A stretch of 64,000 nucleotides of DNA from Ectothiorhodospiraceae bacterium (GTDB taxonomy: Bacteria > Pseudomonadota > Gammaproteobacteria > XJ16 > Halofilaceae). The position numbers and the translations under genes were made by a program. The notes beneath the pieces were generated by a model that was given only the letters and a program-made list of their open reading frames with translations, made no database searches and had not been told where the DNA came from. Below, in pieces: positions 27,377 to 36,622 of this stretch. Each line of letters starts with the position of its first letter. The first letter of the stretch is position 1. The stretch spans positions 29,451 to 93,450 of the forward strand of contig SLKC01000042.1 in the NCBI GenBank assembly GCA_007134775.1. The letters are read 5' to 3'.

Positions 27377-28576
27377 ATGGCCATTGATGATCGCGAAGCC
27401 TATGTCGTCGCCGCTCGCCGCAGTCCGGTGGGTAAGGCGCCGCGCGGGGTGTTCCGTCATACCCGCCCCGACGACCTACTCGCGCATGTGATCCAGGCGG
27501 TGCTTGCCGACCAGCCGGATCTCGATCCGGCGCAGGTGGAGGATGTCATCGTCGGCTGCGCCATGCCCGAGGGTGAGCAGGGCATGAACGTCGCGCGCAT
27601 CGCCGCGCTGCTCGCGGGACTGCCGGACGCGGTGCCGGGCGTGACGATCAACCGCTTCTGCGCGTCGGGCCTGGAGACGGTAGCGCGTGCCGCCGATCAG
27701 ATCCGCCTCGGTGAGGCCGATGTCCTGATCGCCGGCGGCACGGAGAGCATGAGCCTGATCCCCTTCATGGGCAGCCGACCCGCATTCAATCCGCGCATCT
27801 TTGACGACGCCGATGTCGCCATTGCCTATGGCATGGGGATGACTGCCGAGCGCGTCGCCGAGCGGTGGCAGGTCAGCCGCGAGGATCAGGATGCCTTTGC
27901 CCTCGAGAGCCATCGACGCGCGCTTGGCGCGCAGGAGGCCGGCCATTTCGCCGACGAGATCGCGCCCTTTGACGTGGTCGAGCAGCGCCCCGATTTGGAG
28001 GCGGGGCAGGTCGTTGCGTCGCGCCGCCGGGTGGACGCCGACGAGGGCCCGCGGGCGGATACCTCGGCGGAACGTCTGGCGAAGCTGCGACCCGTGTTCG
28101 CCGCCCGCGGCAGCGTGACACCCGGTAACAGCTCGCAGATGAGCGATGGGGCCGGGGCGGTACTTCTTGCAAGTGGAGCGGCGGTCAAGCGCTACAATCT
28201 GCAACCACTGCTGCGCTTTGCCGGGTATGCCGTGGCGGGGGTGGCGCCCGAGATCATGGGCATCGGCCCGGTGGCGGCCGTACCGCGTGCCCTGCAACGC
28301 ACTGGCCTGGCAGCCGAGGATGTCGATTGGGTCGAACTCAATGAGGCGTTCGCGGCGCAGAGCCTTGCCGTCATGCGTGACCTGGGGCTCGACGCGCAAC
28401 GCGTCAATCCACTTGGTGGCGCGATCGCGTTGGGCCATCCGCTGGGGGCGACAGGTGCCATCCGTACCGCAACCCTCGCGCATGGTCTGCGGCGCACGCG
28501 AGGACGCTGGGGCATGGTGACGATGTGTGTGGGGACCGGCATGGGAGCGGCCGGCCTGTTTGAGCGCACGGACTGA
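27377..28576 (+). CDS. Acetyl-CoA C-acyltransferase (thiolase)
   Basis: 399 residues. Final thiolytic step of beta-oxidation. The acyl-carrying cysteine is Cys95 in NRFCASGLE; the other catalytic elements are NEAFAAQSLAV, GHPLGATGAIRT and CVGTGMGAAG with the second Cys. It lies 76 bases after the bifunctional enzyme, so the pair acts like FadA with FadB. The start ATG at 27377 follows a modest ribosome site. Confidence 0.95.
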   Translation: MAIDDREAYVVAARRSPVGKAPRGVFRHTRPDDLLAHVIQAVLADQPDLDPAQVEDVIVGCAMPEGEQGMNVARIAALLAGLPDAVPGVTINRFCASGLETVARAADQIRLGEADVLIAGGTESMSLIPFMGSRPAFNPRIFDDADVAIAYGMGMTAERVAERWQVSREDQDAFALESHRRALGAQEAGHFADEIAPFDVVEQRPDLEAGQVVASRRRVDADEGPRADTSAERLAKLRPVFAARGSVTPGNSSQMSDGAGAVLLASGAAVKRYNLQPLLRFAGYAVAGVAPEIMGIGPVAAVPRALQRTGLAAEDVDWVELNEAFAAQSLAVMRDLGLDAQRVNPLGGAIALGHPLGATGAIRTATLAHGLRRTRGRWGMVTMCVGTGMGAAGLFERTD

Positions 28577-28596
28577 ACAAGCGGATGGAGGATCCC

Positions 28597-30264
28597 ATGG
28601 AACGTGTCTGGCAGCAGGATTATCAAGAGGGCGTGCCGTACGAGATCGATGCGGATGCCTATCAGTCGCTTCCGCAGGTCTTCGACCACGCCTGTGAGCG
28701 CTTCGCCGATCGCGACGCCTTCCGCTGCATGGGGGCGTCGCTGACCTTCAGCGATTTCGAGGCGCGTGCCCGCGACTTTGCTGCATTCCTCCAGAACGAC
28801 CTTGGTCTGCAGAAAGGCGACCGGGTCGCGCTGATGATGCCAAACGTGATCCAGTACCCGGTCGCGCTCTACGGGGTGCTTCGGGCCGGGTTGGTTGCGG
28901 TCAATGTCAATCCGCTCTATACCGCCCGTGAGCTTGAGCTCCAGCTCGTCGATGCCCGTCCGCGGGCGATCGTGATCGTCGAGAATTTCTGCGCCACACT
29001 GGCCCAGGTCCGCGGGCACACCTCGCTCGAGCATATTGTGGTGACCAGCCTCGGCGACATGCTCGGCTTTCCCAAGCGGCCGTTGGTGAATTTCGTTGTT
29101 CGTCACATCAAGAAGATGGTGCCGAAGTGGGAGATCAACGACGCGATCGGCTGGCGGGATGCGCTGCATCGTGGATCGAGCGGCAAGCTGGCGCCGCCGA
29201 CGCTCGATGGCGGCGACCTGGCCTTCCTGCAGTATACCGGCGGTACCACCGGGCAGGCGAAGGGCGCCCGCCTCTCCCACCGCAATATGATCGCGAATCT
29301 CGAGCAGATCTCCGCATGGTTGCAACGTGAGGAGGGGCGTGAGGTGGTCATAACGCCGCTGCCGCTCTATCACATCTTCAGCCTGACGGCGAACCTGCTG
29401 ACTTTCGTCAAACATGGCGGCACCAATGTGCTGATCACCAATCCGCGCGATATCCCCACTTTCGTCAAGACGTTGCGCAGCGAGGCGTTCACGGCGATGA
29501 CCGGCGTCAACACGCTATTCAACGCACTGCTGCAGAACGAGGACTTCCGCAAGCTCGACTTCTCGCAGCTCAATCTCGCCGTGGGTGGTGGCATGGCCGT
29601 GCAGCGGGCCGTCGCGGAGCGCTGGCAGCGTCTCACTGGCACGCCTCTGATCGAGGGCTATGGCCTCACGGAGACCTCGCCCGTTGTGGCGGCGAACCCG
29701 CTGAATATCGAATCCTTTACCGGCTCGATCGGACTACCGCTGCCCTCGACCGATGTCTCCATCCGCGATCCCGAAGAGGGCCATGAACTGGGCGCGGACG
29801 AGCCCGGCGAACTCTGCGTACGCGGCCCGCAGGTGATGGATGGCTACTGGGAGAAAGAGGACGCGACGGCGGCGGTGTTCTATGAAGGGGGGTGGTTCCG
29901 CACCGGAGATGTCGCGACCATCGACGACCGCGGGTGGCTGCGCATCGTCGATCGGATGAAGGACATGATCCTGGTCTCGGGCTTCAATGTGACGCCGAGC
30001 GAGGTCGAGGACGTCGCCGTCATGTACGAAGGTGTGATGGAGGCCGCCTGTGTCGGCGTTCCCGATCCCGAAGGGGGTGGGGAGTTGGTCAAGCTCTTTG
30101 TCGTGCCGGAAGCGGGCGTCGAGCTCGACGTCGACAGTGTGCGGGAGCACTGTCGAGCCAACCTGACCGGCTACAAGGTGCCGCGCCAGATCGAGATCCG
30201 TGACGAGCTGCCCAAGACCAACGTCGGCAAGATCCTGCGGCGCGCATTGCGCGACGAGGACTGA
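28597..30264 (+). CDS. fadD: Long-chain fatty-acid-CoA ligase
   Basis: 555 residues from ATG 28597, chosen because GGAGG lies 5-9 bases before it; an ATG 12 bases earlier is less well placed. Adenylate-forming enzyme that activates fatty acids to acyl-CoA. Motifs: QYTGGTTGQAKGA (P-loop-like), YGLTETSP, RTGDVATIDDRGWLRIVDRMKDM and the catalytic C-terminal Lys region LPKTNVGKILRR. Fourth gene of the fad operon, giving activation and the whole cycle in one transcript. Confidence 0.96.
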   Translation: MERVWQQDYQEGVPYEIDADAYQSLPQVFDHACERFADRDAFRCMGASLTFSDFEARARDFAAFLQNDLGLQKGDRVALMMPNVIQYPVALYGVLRAGLVAVNVNPLYTARELELQLVDARPRAIVIVENFCATLAQVRGHTSLEHIVVTSLGDMLGFPKRPLVNFVVRHIKKMVPKWEINDAIGWRDALHRGSSGKLAPPTLDGGDLAFLQYTGGTTGQAKGARLSHRNMIANLEQISAWLQREEGREVVITPLPLYHIFSLTANLLTFVKHGGTNVLITNPRDIPTFVKTLRSEAFTAMTGVNTLFNALLQNEDFRKLDFSQLNLAVGGGMAVQRAVAERWQRLTGTPLIEGYGLTETSPVVAANPLNIESFTGSIGLPLPSTDVSIRDPEEGHELGADEPGELCVRGPQVMDGYWEKEDATAAVFYEGGWFRTGDVATIDDRGWLRIVDRMKDMILVSGFNVTPSEVEDVAVMYEGVMEAACVGVPDPEGGGELVKLFVVPEAGVELDVDSVREHCRANLTGYKVPRQIEIRDELPKTNVGKILRRALRDED

Positions 30265-30321
30265 ACGGACAGAGGCAAAGACTGCGCGGGGACCGCGCCA
30301 GGGAAACCGGGGGGCGCAGCG

Positions 30322-31800
30322 GTGTTCATCCTTCCTCTCGACCGTCCCATCGATTGGCGGCGACCGCCAGTCATGGTCGTTTTGCTCGTGCTCGTCAACG
30401 TGGTGATCTACTTCGGCGTGCAGAGCGACGACCGCCGGGCCGAGGCGGCGGCGTACGACTGGTACTACGAAGCCGGTCTGGCAGAGATCGAGCTGCCGCG
30501 CTACCGCGACTGGCTGCTCGAACAGGGCGAACGCGACTTCGTCGAGACCCACGAACACCGCCTCGAGGAGCGGGGATCGCCGTGGCTCGGGCGGCGGCTC
30601 GCCGATGGCGAGTTCGAGCAGGCGCTGTTGGCGGGTGGCGTTATCGAGGACGACACCGTTCAAGCGCGTTGGCGACGGCAGCACGCGGAGTTCGAGGCAC
30701 GGCTGGAGCGCAGTACCACGATGGCCTGGGGTCTCACCCCGGTGCGGGCGGAGTGGGCGACGTGGCTGACGCACATGTATCTGCACGGCGGCCTGCTGCA
30801 TCTCATCGGCAATATGATCTTCCTTGCGGCGGTCGGCTTCCTGGTCGAACTCGCTCTGGGGTCCTGGCTTCTGCTCGGGCTCTACACACTGGCCGGTTTC
30901 GGCGGTGCCGCGCTGTTCATCGTGGCCAACCCGGCACAGGCCATGCCGCTGGTGGGTGCTTCGGGGGCGATCGCCGGGCTGATGGGGATGCTCGCTGTCG
31001 TCTACGGCATGCAGCGGATCCGGTTTTTCTATTTCGTCGGTGTGTATTTCGACTACGTCAAGGCACCCGCGCTCGTGCTGCTGCCGCTGTGGCTCGGGTA
31101 TGAGCTGTATCAGTATATCGCCGCGGACGAGCGCGATCCCGTTGCCTATAGCGCCCATATCGGCGGCCTCGTTGTGGGTGCACTGGCGGCCACGGGTGTG
31201 CGTGTTTTCACGCCACTGGTCGACCACGACGCGATCGGCGAACGCGAGCGCGAGGAGCACCTGCAGACCGATCTCGACGAAGTCAACGAGGCGGTGCGCA
31301 CGCTCGATGCACCAACCGCCCAACGGGCGTTACGCCGACTTCAACAGGCATTCCCCGAGGATCCGCGGGTGTGGCAGGCGGCTTACGACGTCGGCGCCCT
31401 GCAGCCTGCGAGTGAGGCCTTCCATGCGGCGGCTGTGAGGATACTGCAGCAACCGGGGACTGACAGCGAGACCGCGCAGTGGGTGGTCCGAATCTATAAC
31501 GACTACCGCGAGCGCGCGCGACCGCGACCGCGACTGAATGCGGCAACGATCGAGAATGTTGTGCCCATTCTGCTCGCGCGCGGGGAGGCACGGGCGGCGA
31601 TGCCGCTGGTCAACGCGATGCTCAAACGTCCGGACGCGTTCACCCGGCCGGGGGAGATGGCCTGTCGCCTGGCGCGCGCACTGTCACGCGGAGGGGATCG
31701 CGAGCGGGCTCTGGTCTATTACCAGCATGTCCTCAAGGCGTGGCCCGGCAGCGATGTCGCCCGGGTCGCAGCACAGGGACTCGGGCGCCAGCGCGAGTAA
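30322..31800 (+). CDS. Rhomboid-family intramembrane serine protease with a helical C-terminal extension
   Basis: 492 residues from a GTG at 30322. TM1 (about 16-33), a charged soluble insertion of about 100 residues, then the rhomboid core with THMYLHGGLLHLIGNM, catalytic Ser214 in VGASGAIAG and His279 in YSAHIGG. This gives an active Ser-His dyad. From about 300 to the end is a soluble alpha-helical region resembling TPR-like repeats (LPLV..ML, ALVYYQHVLKAWPG). Rhomboids cleave membrane-spanning substrates; this domain layout occurs in other proteobacteria but the substrate is unknown. Converges on another membrane/TPR protein. Confidence 0.9.
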   Translation: MFILPLDRPIDWRRPPVMVVLLVLVNVVIYFGVQSDDRRAEAAAYDWYYEAGLAEIELPRYRDWLLEQGERDFVETHEHRLEERGSPWLGRRLADGEFEQALLAGGVIEDDTVQARWRRQHAEFEARLERSTTMAWGLTPVRAEWATWLTHMYLHGGLLHLIGNMIFLAAVGFLVELALGSWLLLGLYTLAGFGGAALFIVANPAQAMPLVGASGAIAGLMGMLAVVYGMQRIRFFYFVGVYFDYVKAPALVLLPLWLGYELYQYIAADERDPVAYSAHIGGLVVGALAATGVRVFTPLVDHDAIGEREREEHLQTDLDEVNEAVRTLDAPTAQRALRRLQQAFPEDPRVWQAAYDVGALQPASEAFHAAAVRILQQPGTDSETAQWVVRIYNDYRERARPRPRLNAATIENVVPILLARGEARAAMPLVNAMLKRPDAFTRPGEMACRLARALSRGGDRERALVYYQHVLKAWPGSDVARVAAQGLGRQRE

Positions 31801-31851
31801 AGGCGGCGCTGCGGTGTCCCCGTTCCACCCGGCAGCGTATGCCGACGATGC

Positions 31852-33108
31852 TCAGCCCGCCAGCGCGCTCTGCAGTGAGGCAGCCTGGCGCGCTTCCGGG
31901 CGATCGGGGAAGCGGCGGCGGATGAAATCGAGGAGGGTGCGGGCCTTTTCCGGCTGCTGCTTGTGTTCGGCGAGGATGTGGGCGACGAGCAGATAGAGCG
32001 GTGGCATTTCTGGATGGTCGGGGAAGTTGCGGTGAAAGCCGTTCGCCAGGCGCAGCGCCCGGTCCGGCTCGTTGGCGTCGAACAGCATGCGCGCGAGGGG
32101 GAAATAATCGGTGGGACGACGCGGGCGCGCGGCCGGATCGAGGTCCTGGCAGGTGCGATAGATCTCGGTAGCGTCGCGTACCCGGCCGAGGTCGATCAGC
32201 TTCTCGATCAGGCCACCCGCGCGCGCGAGCACGAGGCGGTCGTCGCCAGCGGCAACGGCGAGCCGGTGTAGCCAGAGGCGCAGCTCAAGGTTGTCTTCCT
32301 CTTCACGGATCAGTCGCTTGAGCCCTTCAATCGCCGCGGCATGGTTGCCCGCATCGATGTGCTCCTGGATGCCTGCGTGTCGCGGATCGACATCCTGCGC
32401 CGCATTTACTCCGGCTTCGGGTTCATAGCCGAGGTGGTCGTGGTACTGATAGAGCAGGTAGCCCATCAGGTGGAACATGACGAAGGTGAAGTAGTACTGG
32501 ACGACCAGGGACAGTGCGATCAATTGCTCGACGGGCAGGCCGGCGGCGAGCCAGTTGAGCGCGATGGACGCGCTGCCGTTGAGCAGGAATAGACACCCCA
32601 GTAGTGCGACATAGCCCCAGCCGGTTGCCTGCACAGTGCGGATGAGTTCGCCCGGGTGGACCGCCTGGGCGAGGCTGTGGGTGACGGCGAGCGTCATCAC
32701 GCTCGCCGGCAGAAGCACGAGTGCGGCGAGGAGGAGCAGGATCGCGAACAAGCCCCCGAGGACGGTACCGACGATGAGTAGGGCGATACCGAGCACGAGG
32801 AAGATGCCGACGAGCTTGAAGGGCAGGGCGTAGCCCTGCAGGAAGGTCTCGCCGTCCAGCGGCGGGGGATCCATGTGCCCTTCGGCCGTGTGAGCGAGGA
32901 TGTCCAGCGAGAACTTGGTCAGGAACAGGGTCAGAGCGATCGACGCTAGTGCGGCGCCAATGGGTGGCATGTTGCCCGCCGCGGCCGTGATGACGACCAT
33001 GCCGACAAAGATCGCCAGCGTGCGCGGCTTGAACGGGTAAAGAAAGAATTGCGGTAATCGATGCCAGAACGGCGTGACCCGCCGGCGCGTCCCTGTTGCG
33101 GTTGCCAT
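31852..33108 (-). CDS. Integral membrane protein with C-terminal TPR-like domain
   Basis: 418 residues. The N-terminal half (about 20-225) has five to six hydrophobic segments (FLYPFKPRTLAIFVGM, LVGIFLVLGIALLIVGTVLGG, GYVALLGCLFLL and so on). The C-terminal half (about 240-418) is helical with TPR-like periodicity (AAIEGLKRLIREEEDNLELRLWLHRLAVAAGDD; DRALRLANGFHRNFPDHPEMP). No enzymatic motif seen. The stop is 51 bases from the rhomboid stop, tail to tail. The shared plan of membrane part plus TPR-like tail in two convergent neighbours is notable, but no function is assigned. Confidence 0.8.
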   Translation of the reverse strand: MATATGTRRRVTPFWHRLPQFFLYPFKPRTLAIFVGMVVITAAAGNMPPIGAALASIALTLFLTKFSLDILAHTAEGHMDPPPLDGETFLQGYALPFKLVGIFLVLGIALLIVGTVLGGLFAILLLLAALVLLPASVMTLAVTHSLAQAVHPGELIRTVQATGWGYVALLGCLFLLNGSASIALNWLAAGLPVEQLIALSLVVQYYFTFVMFHLMGYLLYQYHDHLGYEPEAGVNAAQDVDPRHAGIQEHIDAGNHAAAIEGLKRLIREEEDNLELRLWLHRLAVAAGDDRLVLARAGGLIEKLIDLGRVRDATEIYRTCQDLDPAARPRRPTDYFPLARMLFDANEPDRALRLANGFHRNFPDHPEMPPLYLLVAHILAEHKQQPEKARTLLDFIRRRFPDRPEARQAASLQSALAG

Positions 33109-33189
33109 GGCCGCGTTGTCCTCCCCCCGTGGATCCCGGCGGTCATGTGCCGGTGATGTTGGCGATTCTCGGCGATGGCGGCGTGTTTG

Positions 33190-33573
33190 TCACGTCGTGC
33201 CATCGCCCTCGCTTTGTCCCGCCGCTGCGGCCACGGTCTCGGCATCGCGGCCGCTGGCGATGCGCCCCTCCGGCGTCTGCAGCAGGGGGCGGCGGATCAG
33301 TGTGGGCACGCGAACAAGCAGTGCCTGAACGGACGCATCATCGGGCAGCTCGCGCTCGGCGGCGCTCAGCTCGCGCCACGCACGGCTGCGGCGGTTGAGC
33401 AGGGTGATCGCACCGAGCCGCTCCAGCCAGTCGCTCACCTGGTCTGCATCGACGCCCTCGGCACGCAGATCGTGGAAGCGCCAGTCGACATCGGCCCATT
33501 CCAGGGCCCGCCGGACCCGGCGGCAGGCATCGCAGTTGCGCAGCCCGTAGAGGACATAGGGTCGTGCGGCCAT
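33190..33573 (-). CDS. ArsC/Spx-family protein, YffB-like
   Basis: 127 residues from ATG 33573, whose ATG overlaps the dapD stop (TGATG). Thioredoxin-fold ArsC-like family: YGLRNCDACRRVRRAL holds a CDAC dithiol near the N-terminus, then WRFHDLRAEGV, LLNRRSRAWREL and PTLIRRPLL. YffB of E. coli, which neighbours dapE, is the likely relative; its role is unknown and it is probably not an arsenate reductase. Third gene of dapC-dapD-arsC-like. Confidence 0.9.
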   Translation of the reverse strand: MAARPYVLYGLRNCDACRRVRRALEWADVDWRFHDLRAEGVDADQVSDWLERLGAITLLNRRSRAWRELSAAERELPDDASVQALLVRVPTLIRRPLLQTPEGRIASGRDAETVAAAAGQSEGDGTT

Positions 33574-34400
33574 CACTGGGCGTTGCGCAGCAGCTCGTTG
33601 ATGCCGACCTTGGCGCGGGTCTGGGCATCGGCGTATTTGACGATGATCGCCGCATAGAGGGCGCACTTGCCGTCACGCGAGGGCAGGGTGCCGGGGACGA
33701 CGACCGCACCGGCGGGTACTCGCCCCTGCAGCACGGTATCGTTTTCGCGATCGTAGATGCGCGTACTCTGACCGATGTAGACGCCCATCGACACCACCGC
33801 GCCCTCTTCGACGATGACGCCCTCGACGATCTCCGAACGCGCACCGATGAAGCAATTGTCCTCGATGATCGTGGGCTGCGCCTGCAGCGGCTCGAGCACG
33901 CCCCCGATGCCGACGCCCCCGGAGAGGTGGACATTGCAGCCGATCTGGGCACAGGAGCCCACCGTTGCCCAGGTGTCGACCATGGTGCCCGCGTCCACGT
34001 AGGCACCGATGTTCACGTAGGACGGCATGAGGACGACGTTGTCCGCGATATAACTGGCGTGGCGAGCGATCGCCGGTGGCACCACGCGCATGCCGCCCTC
34101 GCGGAAATCCTCCTCCGACCAGTCGGCGAACTTCAGCGCCACCTTGTCGAAGTACTGCGTGACATAGCCATCAATTGGCTGGTTGCCATGCAGCCGGAAC
34201 GAGAGCAGCACCGCCTTTTTCAGCCATTCGTTGACTTGCCAATCGCCGGGCGCCCGCCGCTCGGCCACGCGGGCCTCGCCGCTGTCGAGCTGGTCGAGGG
34301 CCGCAGCCACGGCGGCGCGGACTTCATCGGGCGCCCGATCGGGGGCGAACTCATTGCGCCGTTCAAAGGCCTCTTCGATCGTTGCTTGGATGTCGTTCAT
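33573..34400 (-). CDS. dapD: Tetrahydrodipicolinate N-succinyltransferase DapD
   Basis: 275 residues, standard length. Transfers succinyl from succinyl-CoA to tetrahydrodipicolinate in lysine/diaminopimelate synthesis. A left-handed beta-helix of hexapeptide repeats spans about 105-225 ([27 protein letters not shown] and [15 protein letters not shown] are the recognised family stretches). It starts 30 bases after dapC and overlaps the ArsC-like gene by one base. Confidence 0.97.
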   Translation of the reverse strand: MNDIQATIEEAFERRNEFAPDRAPDEVRAAVAAALDQLDSGEARVAERRAPGDWQVNEWLKKAVLLSFRLHGNQPIDGYVTQYFDKVALKFADWSEEDFREGGMRVVPPAIARHASYIADNVVLMPSYVNIGAYVDAGTMVDTWATVGSCAQIGCNVHLSGGVGIGGVLEPLQAQPTIIEDNCFIGARSEIVEGVIVEEGAVVSMGVYIGQSTRIYDRENDTVLQGRVPAGAVVVPGTLPSRDGKCALYAAIIVKYADAQTRAKVGINELLRNAQ

Positions 34401-34430
34401 GGTCGTTGTTGTCCGTGTTCGTGCATGTTC

Positions 34431-35630
34431 TCAAGCCCGGTCGTAGTCGCGAACGAAATCGCGAATACGGCAGGCGGCCTCATAACAGATGCCGCGCTCG
34501 GCGACGAGCGCCATGCGCACCCGCCCCGCCGCCGGGTTGACGCCATCGACCGTACGGCCGAGGTAGCGTCCGGGCAGTGCCCGGACGTGCGTTGCAGCGA
34601 GTAGTTGTCGACAGAACTGCTCGTCATCCCCGCCGGGCACCCTGGGCCAGAGATAGAAGCCGCCAGGTGGGTGCTCGACGGGGAGCGCGCCGATCAGCAG
34701 GTTGATCACCGCCGTGAACTTCTCCCGATAGGCGCGGCGATTGTCGCGCACGTGGGCCTCGTCGCGCCAGGCAAGGGCGCTCGCGCGCTGGATCGGTGGC
34801 GGCATGGCGCAACCGTGGTAGGTTCGGTAGCGGGCAAAGGCAGCGAGCACGTCGGGATCGCCGGCGACGAACCCGGAGCGCAGCCCTGGTAGGTTCGAGC
34901 GTTTCGACAGGCTGTGGAAGACGACACAGTTGCGGTGGTCTCCGGCAGCGGCCTCGAGGAGGCCAACCGGGGGGGTGGCCTCGTCGGCATAGATCTCGCT
35001 GTAGCACTCGTCGGCCGCGATAATGAAGCCGTACTGCCGTGCCCGTTCGATGAGCGCCTGCTGGGTGGTCCGGCTCAGTAGTGTACCGGTCGGGTTGGCC
35101 GGATTGCAGATATACAGGAGCTGGCAGCGCGCCCAGACCGACTCGGGCACGGCCGCGAAATCGGGCTCCGCTCCCTCCGCGGCCGGATAGTACACCGGCT
35201 CGGCACCCGCGAGCAGCGCGGCCCCTTCGTAGATCTGATAGCAGGGGTTCGGCATGACCACGGCGGCGCCGCTGCGATTGCGGTCGACGACGGCCTGGGC
35301 GAAGGCGAACAGCGCTTCGCGTGTGCCGTTCACCGGGAGCACCTCGTGTGCGGGATCGATGGCGCGCAGGCCGAAGCGGTGAGCCAACCAGTCGGCGATG
35401 GCGCCGCGTAGCTCGTCACTGCCGCGCGTCGCCGGATATTGGCCGATGCCGTCGATCGCTTGCGCGAGCTCGCGCCGTACGGCCGGTGGCGCTGGATGGT
35501 CCGGTTCGCCGATCGAAAGGTTGATCGGCGTCAGTCGGGAAGGCACCCCGACATCGCTGAGCAGATGGCGCATGCGTTCGAACGGGTAGGGCTGCAGTCG
35601 ATCCAGATCGGGGTTCACACCGCCATCCAT
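34431..35630 (-). CDS. dapC: Succinyldiaminopimelate aminotransferase DapC
   Basis: 399 residues, PLP fold-type I. Converts N-succinyl-2-amino-6-ketopimelate to succinyl-DAP. Features: INLSIGEPDHPAP, YPATRGSDELR, CNPANPTGT, PLP lysine in HSLSKRSNLPGLRSGF, and a C-terminal GRVRMAL. The link to dapD supports DapC over other class I aminotransferases. A promoter with a perfect TATAAT ends 20 bases before the start. dapE, the next step, is not here. Confidence 0.93.
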   Translation of the reverse strand: MDGGVNPDLDRLQPYPFERMRHLLSDVGVPSRLTPINLSIGEPDHPAPPAVRRELAQAIDGIGQYPATRGSDELRGAIADWLAHRFGLRAIDPAHEVLPVNGTREALFAFAQAVVDRNRSGAAVVMPNPCYQIYEGAALLAGAEPVYYPAAEGAEPDFAAVPESVWARCQLLYICNPANPTGTLLSRTTQQALIERARQYGFIIAADECYSEIYADEATPPVGLLEAAAGDHRNCVVFHSLSKRSNLPGLRSGFVAGDPDVLAAFARYRTYHGCAMPPPIQRASALAWRDEAHVRDNRRAYREKFTAVINLLIGALPVEHPPGGFYLWPRVPGGDDEQFCRQLLAATHVRALPGRYLGRTVDGVNPAAGRVRMALVAERGICYEAACRIRDFVRDYDRA

Positions 35631-35650
35631 TGCTTGCTCACTCCGTGGCG

Positions 35651-35679
35651 ATTATAGGTGATGCACCGATCCGGCTCTA
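35651..35679 (-). promoter_or_regulatory. Candidate promoter for dapC-dapD-arsC-like
   Basis: The minus strand carries a perfect -10 TATAAT (complement of 35651-35656) and a weak -35 TAGAGC (complement of 35674-35679), spaced 17 bases. A perfect -10 is unusual in this GC-rich sequence and is correctly placed for a short leader into dapC. Confidence 0.5.
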
Positions 35680-35721
35680 GGCAATCGGTAGGCCGCTGCG
35701 CTACGATACCAAGTCCAGTCA

Positions 35722-35814
35722 GGAGGGGTACCGAAGTGGTCATAACGGCGCCGACTCGAAATCGGATGGGGGCTTAACGGCCCCACGTGGGTTCGAATCC
35801 CACCCCCTCCGCCA
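35722..35814 (+). tRNA. tRNA-Ser (anticodon CGA)
   Basis: 93 bases including an encoded CCA end (35812-35814). Acceptor GGAGGGG pairs with CCCCTCC before G and CCA. The anticodon CGA is at 35757-35759 in a CTCGAAA loop, reading UCG codons. A long variable arm (GGGGGC..GGCCCC) marks a class II tRNA, and the T arm GTGGGTTCGAATCCCAC is perfect. A possible -10 TACGAT is at 35702-35707. An intrinsic terminator follows. Confidence 0.97.
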
Positions 35815-35824
35815 CTTGCAGCGA

Positions 35825-35847
35825 GGCCCCTTCGACGGGGCCTTTTT
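35825..35847 (+). terminator. Intrinsic terminator after tRNA-Ser
   Basis: GGCCCC, a TTCGAC loop, GGGGCC, then TTTTT. It begins 11 bases after the CCA end of the tRNA and 47 bases before the next gene. Confidence 0.9.
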
Positions 35848-35893
35848 GCGTTTTGGACGCTGACCGTGTTTCCGGGTGGTGGTGGAGCGAGCC

Positions 35894-36622
35894 GTGAAGG
35901 ATGAGTCCGGCCCCTATTTCGTGAGTGTGGTGGCCGACAGCCATGTCGGTTTCGTGCGCGCGCACAACGAGGACGCCTGGAGGCTGGATGCGCAGGGCGG
36001 TTGGATCGTCGTCGCCGACGGTATGGGCGGGCATGCGGGCGGCGAGATCGCCAGCCGCATCGGGGTCGACGCCGTTGATGCCGCGCTGCGTCACGACATG
36101 GTTCGTGATACGGTCGATGCCGTTGTCGCGGCGAATGCCGCGGTCGTGGAGGCGAGCGACGGGGCGCTGCAGGGCATGGGGGCGACCCTGGTCGTCGCAT
36201 GCCTGGCGCGCGGGTTGCTCGAGATCGCCTGGGTCGGTGACAGCCGTGCCTATCTGCTGCGGGCAGGCCGTCTCCAGCAGCTCAGCCACGACCACACGCG
36301 GGCGCAGGAACTCGTCGACGCTGGTGTCCTCGATGCGGCCAGTGCCGCAGACCATCCGCAGCGCCACGTCCTTACCCGCAGCATCGGCACGGCCGGGTTG
36401 GGCCGCGAGCATGTCGGCACGGTCACAAGACCCGTCGCCAACGGTGATCGCATCCTGTTGTGCAGTGACGGTCTCCACGGCGAGATCGGTGACCGCGCCA
36501 TCGAGGCCTGTCTGGTCGGTCGACGGCGCGATGCGGATGCGGCGCAGGCGTTGATCGACGCCGCGCTGGCCGCGGGCGCGCATGACAATGTCACCGTCGC
36601 CGTTGCCACCGTTGCTGTATGA
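35894..36622 (+). CDS. PP2C-family Ser/Thr protein phosphatase (Stp1/PrpC-like)
   Basis: About 242 residues from a GTG at 35894 with GGAG six bases upstream (earlier GTGs at 35876 and 35882 are possible). All PPM metal and phosphate motifs are visible: HNEDAW, VADGMGGHAGGEIAS, WVGDSRAYLLR, LCSDGLHGEI and HDNVTVAV. Cytoplasmic, single-domain, Mn-dependent; would dephosphorylate Ser/Thr-phosphorylated proteins. No Hanks-type kinase is adjacent. Its end overlaps hslR (ATGA), so the two are coupled. Confidence 0.93.
   Translation: MKDESGPYFVSVVADSHVGFVRAHNEDAWRLDAQGGWIVVADGMGGHAGGEIASRIGVDAVDAALRHDMVRDTVDAVVAANAAVVEASDGALQGMGATLVVACLARGLLEIAWVGDSRAYLLRAGRLQQLSHDHTRAQELVDAGVLDAASAADHPQRHVLTRSIGTAGLGREHVGTVTRPVANGDRILLCSDGLHGEIGDRAIEACLVGRRRDADAAQALIDAALAAGAHDNVTVAVATVAV

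Noticed and set aside
35722-35847. tRNA-Ser as an integration (att) site
   Set aside because: No integrase, no repeated tRNA 3' fragment and no change in gene character on either side.
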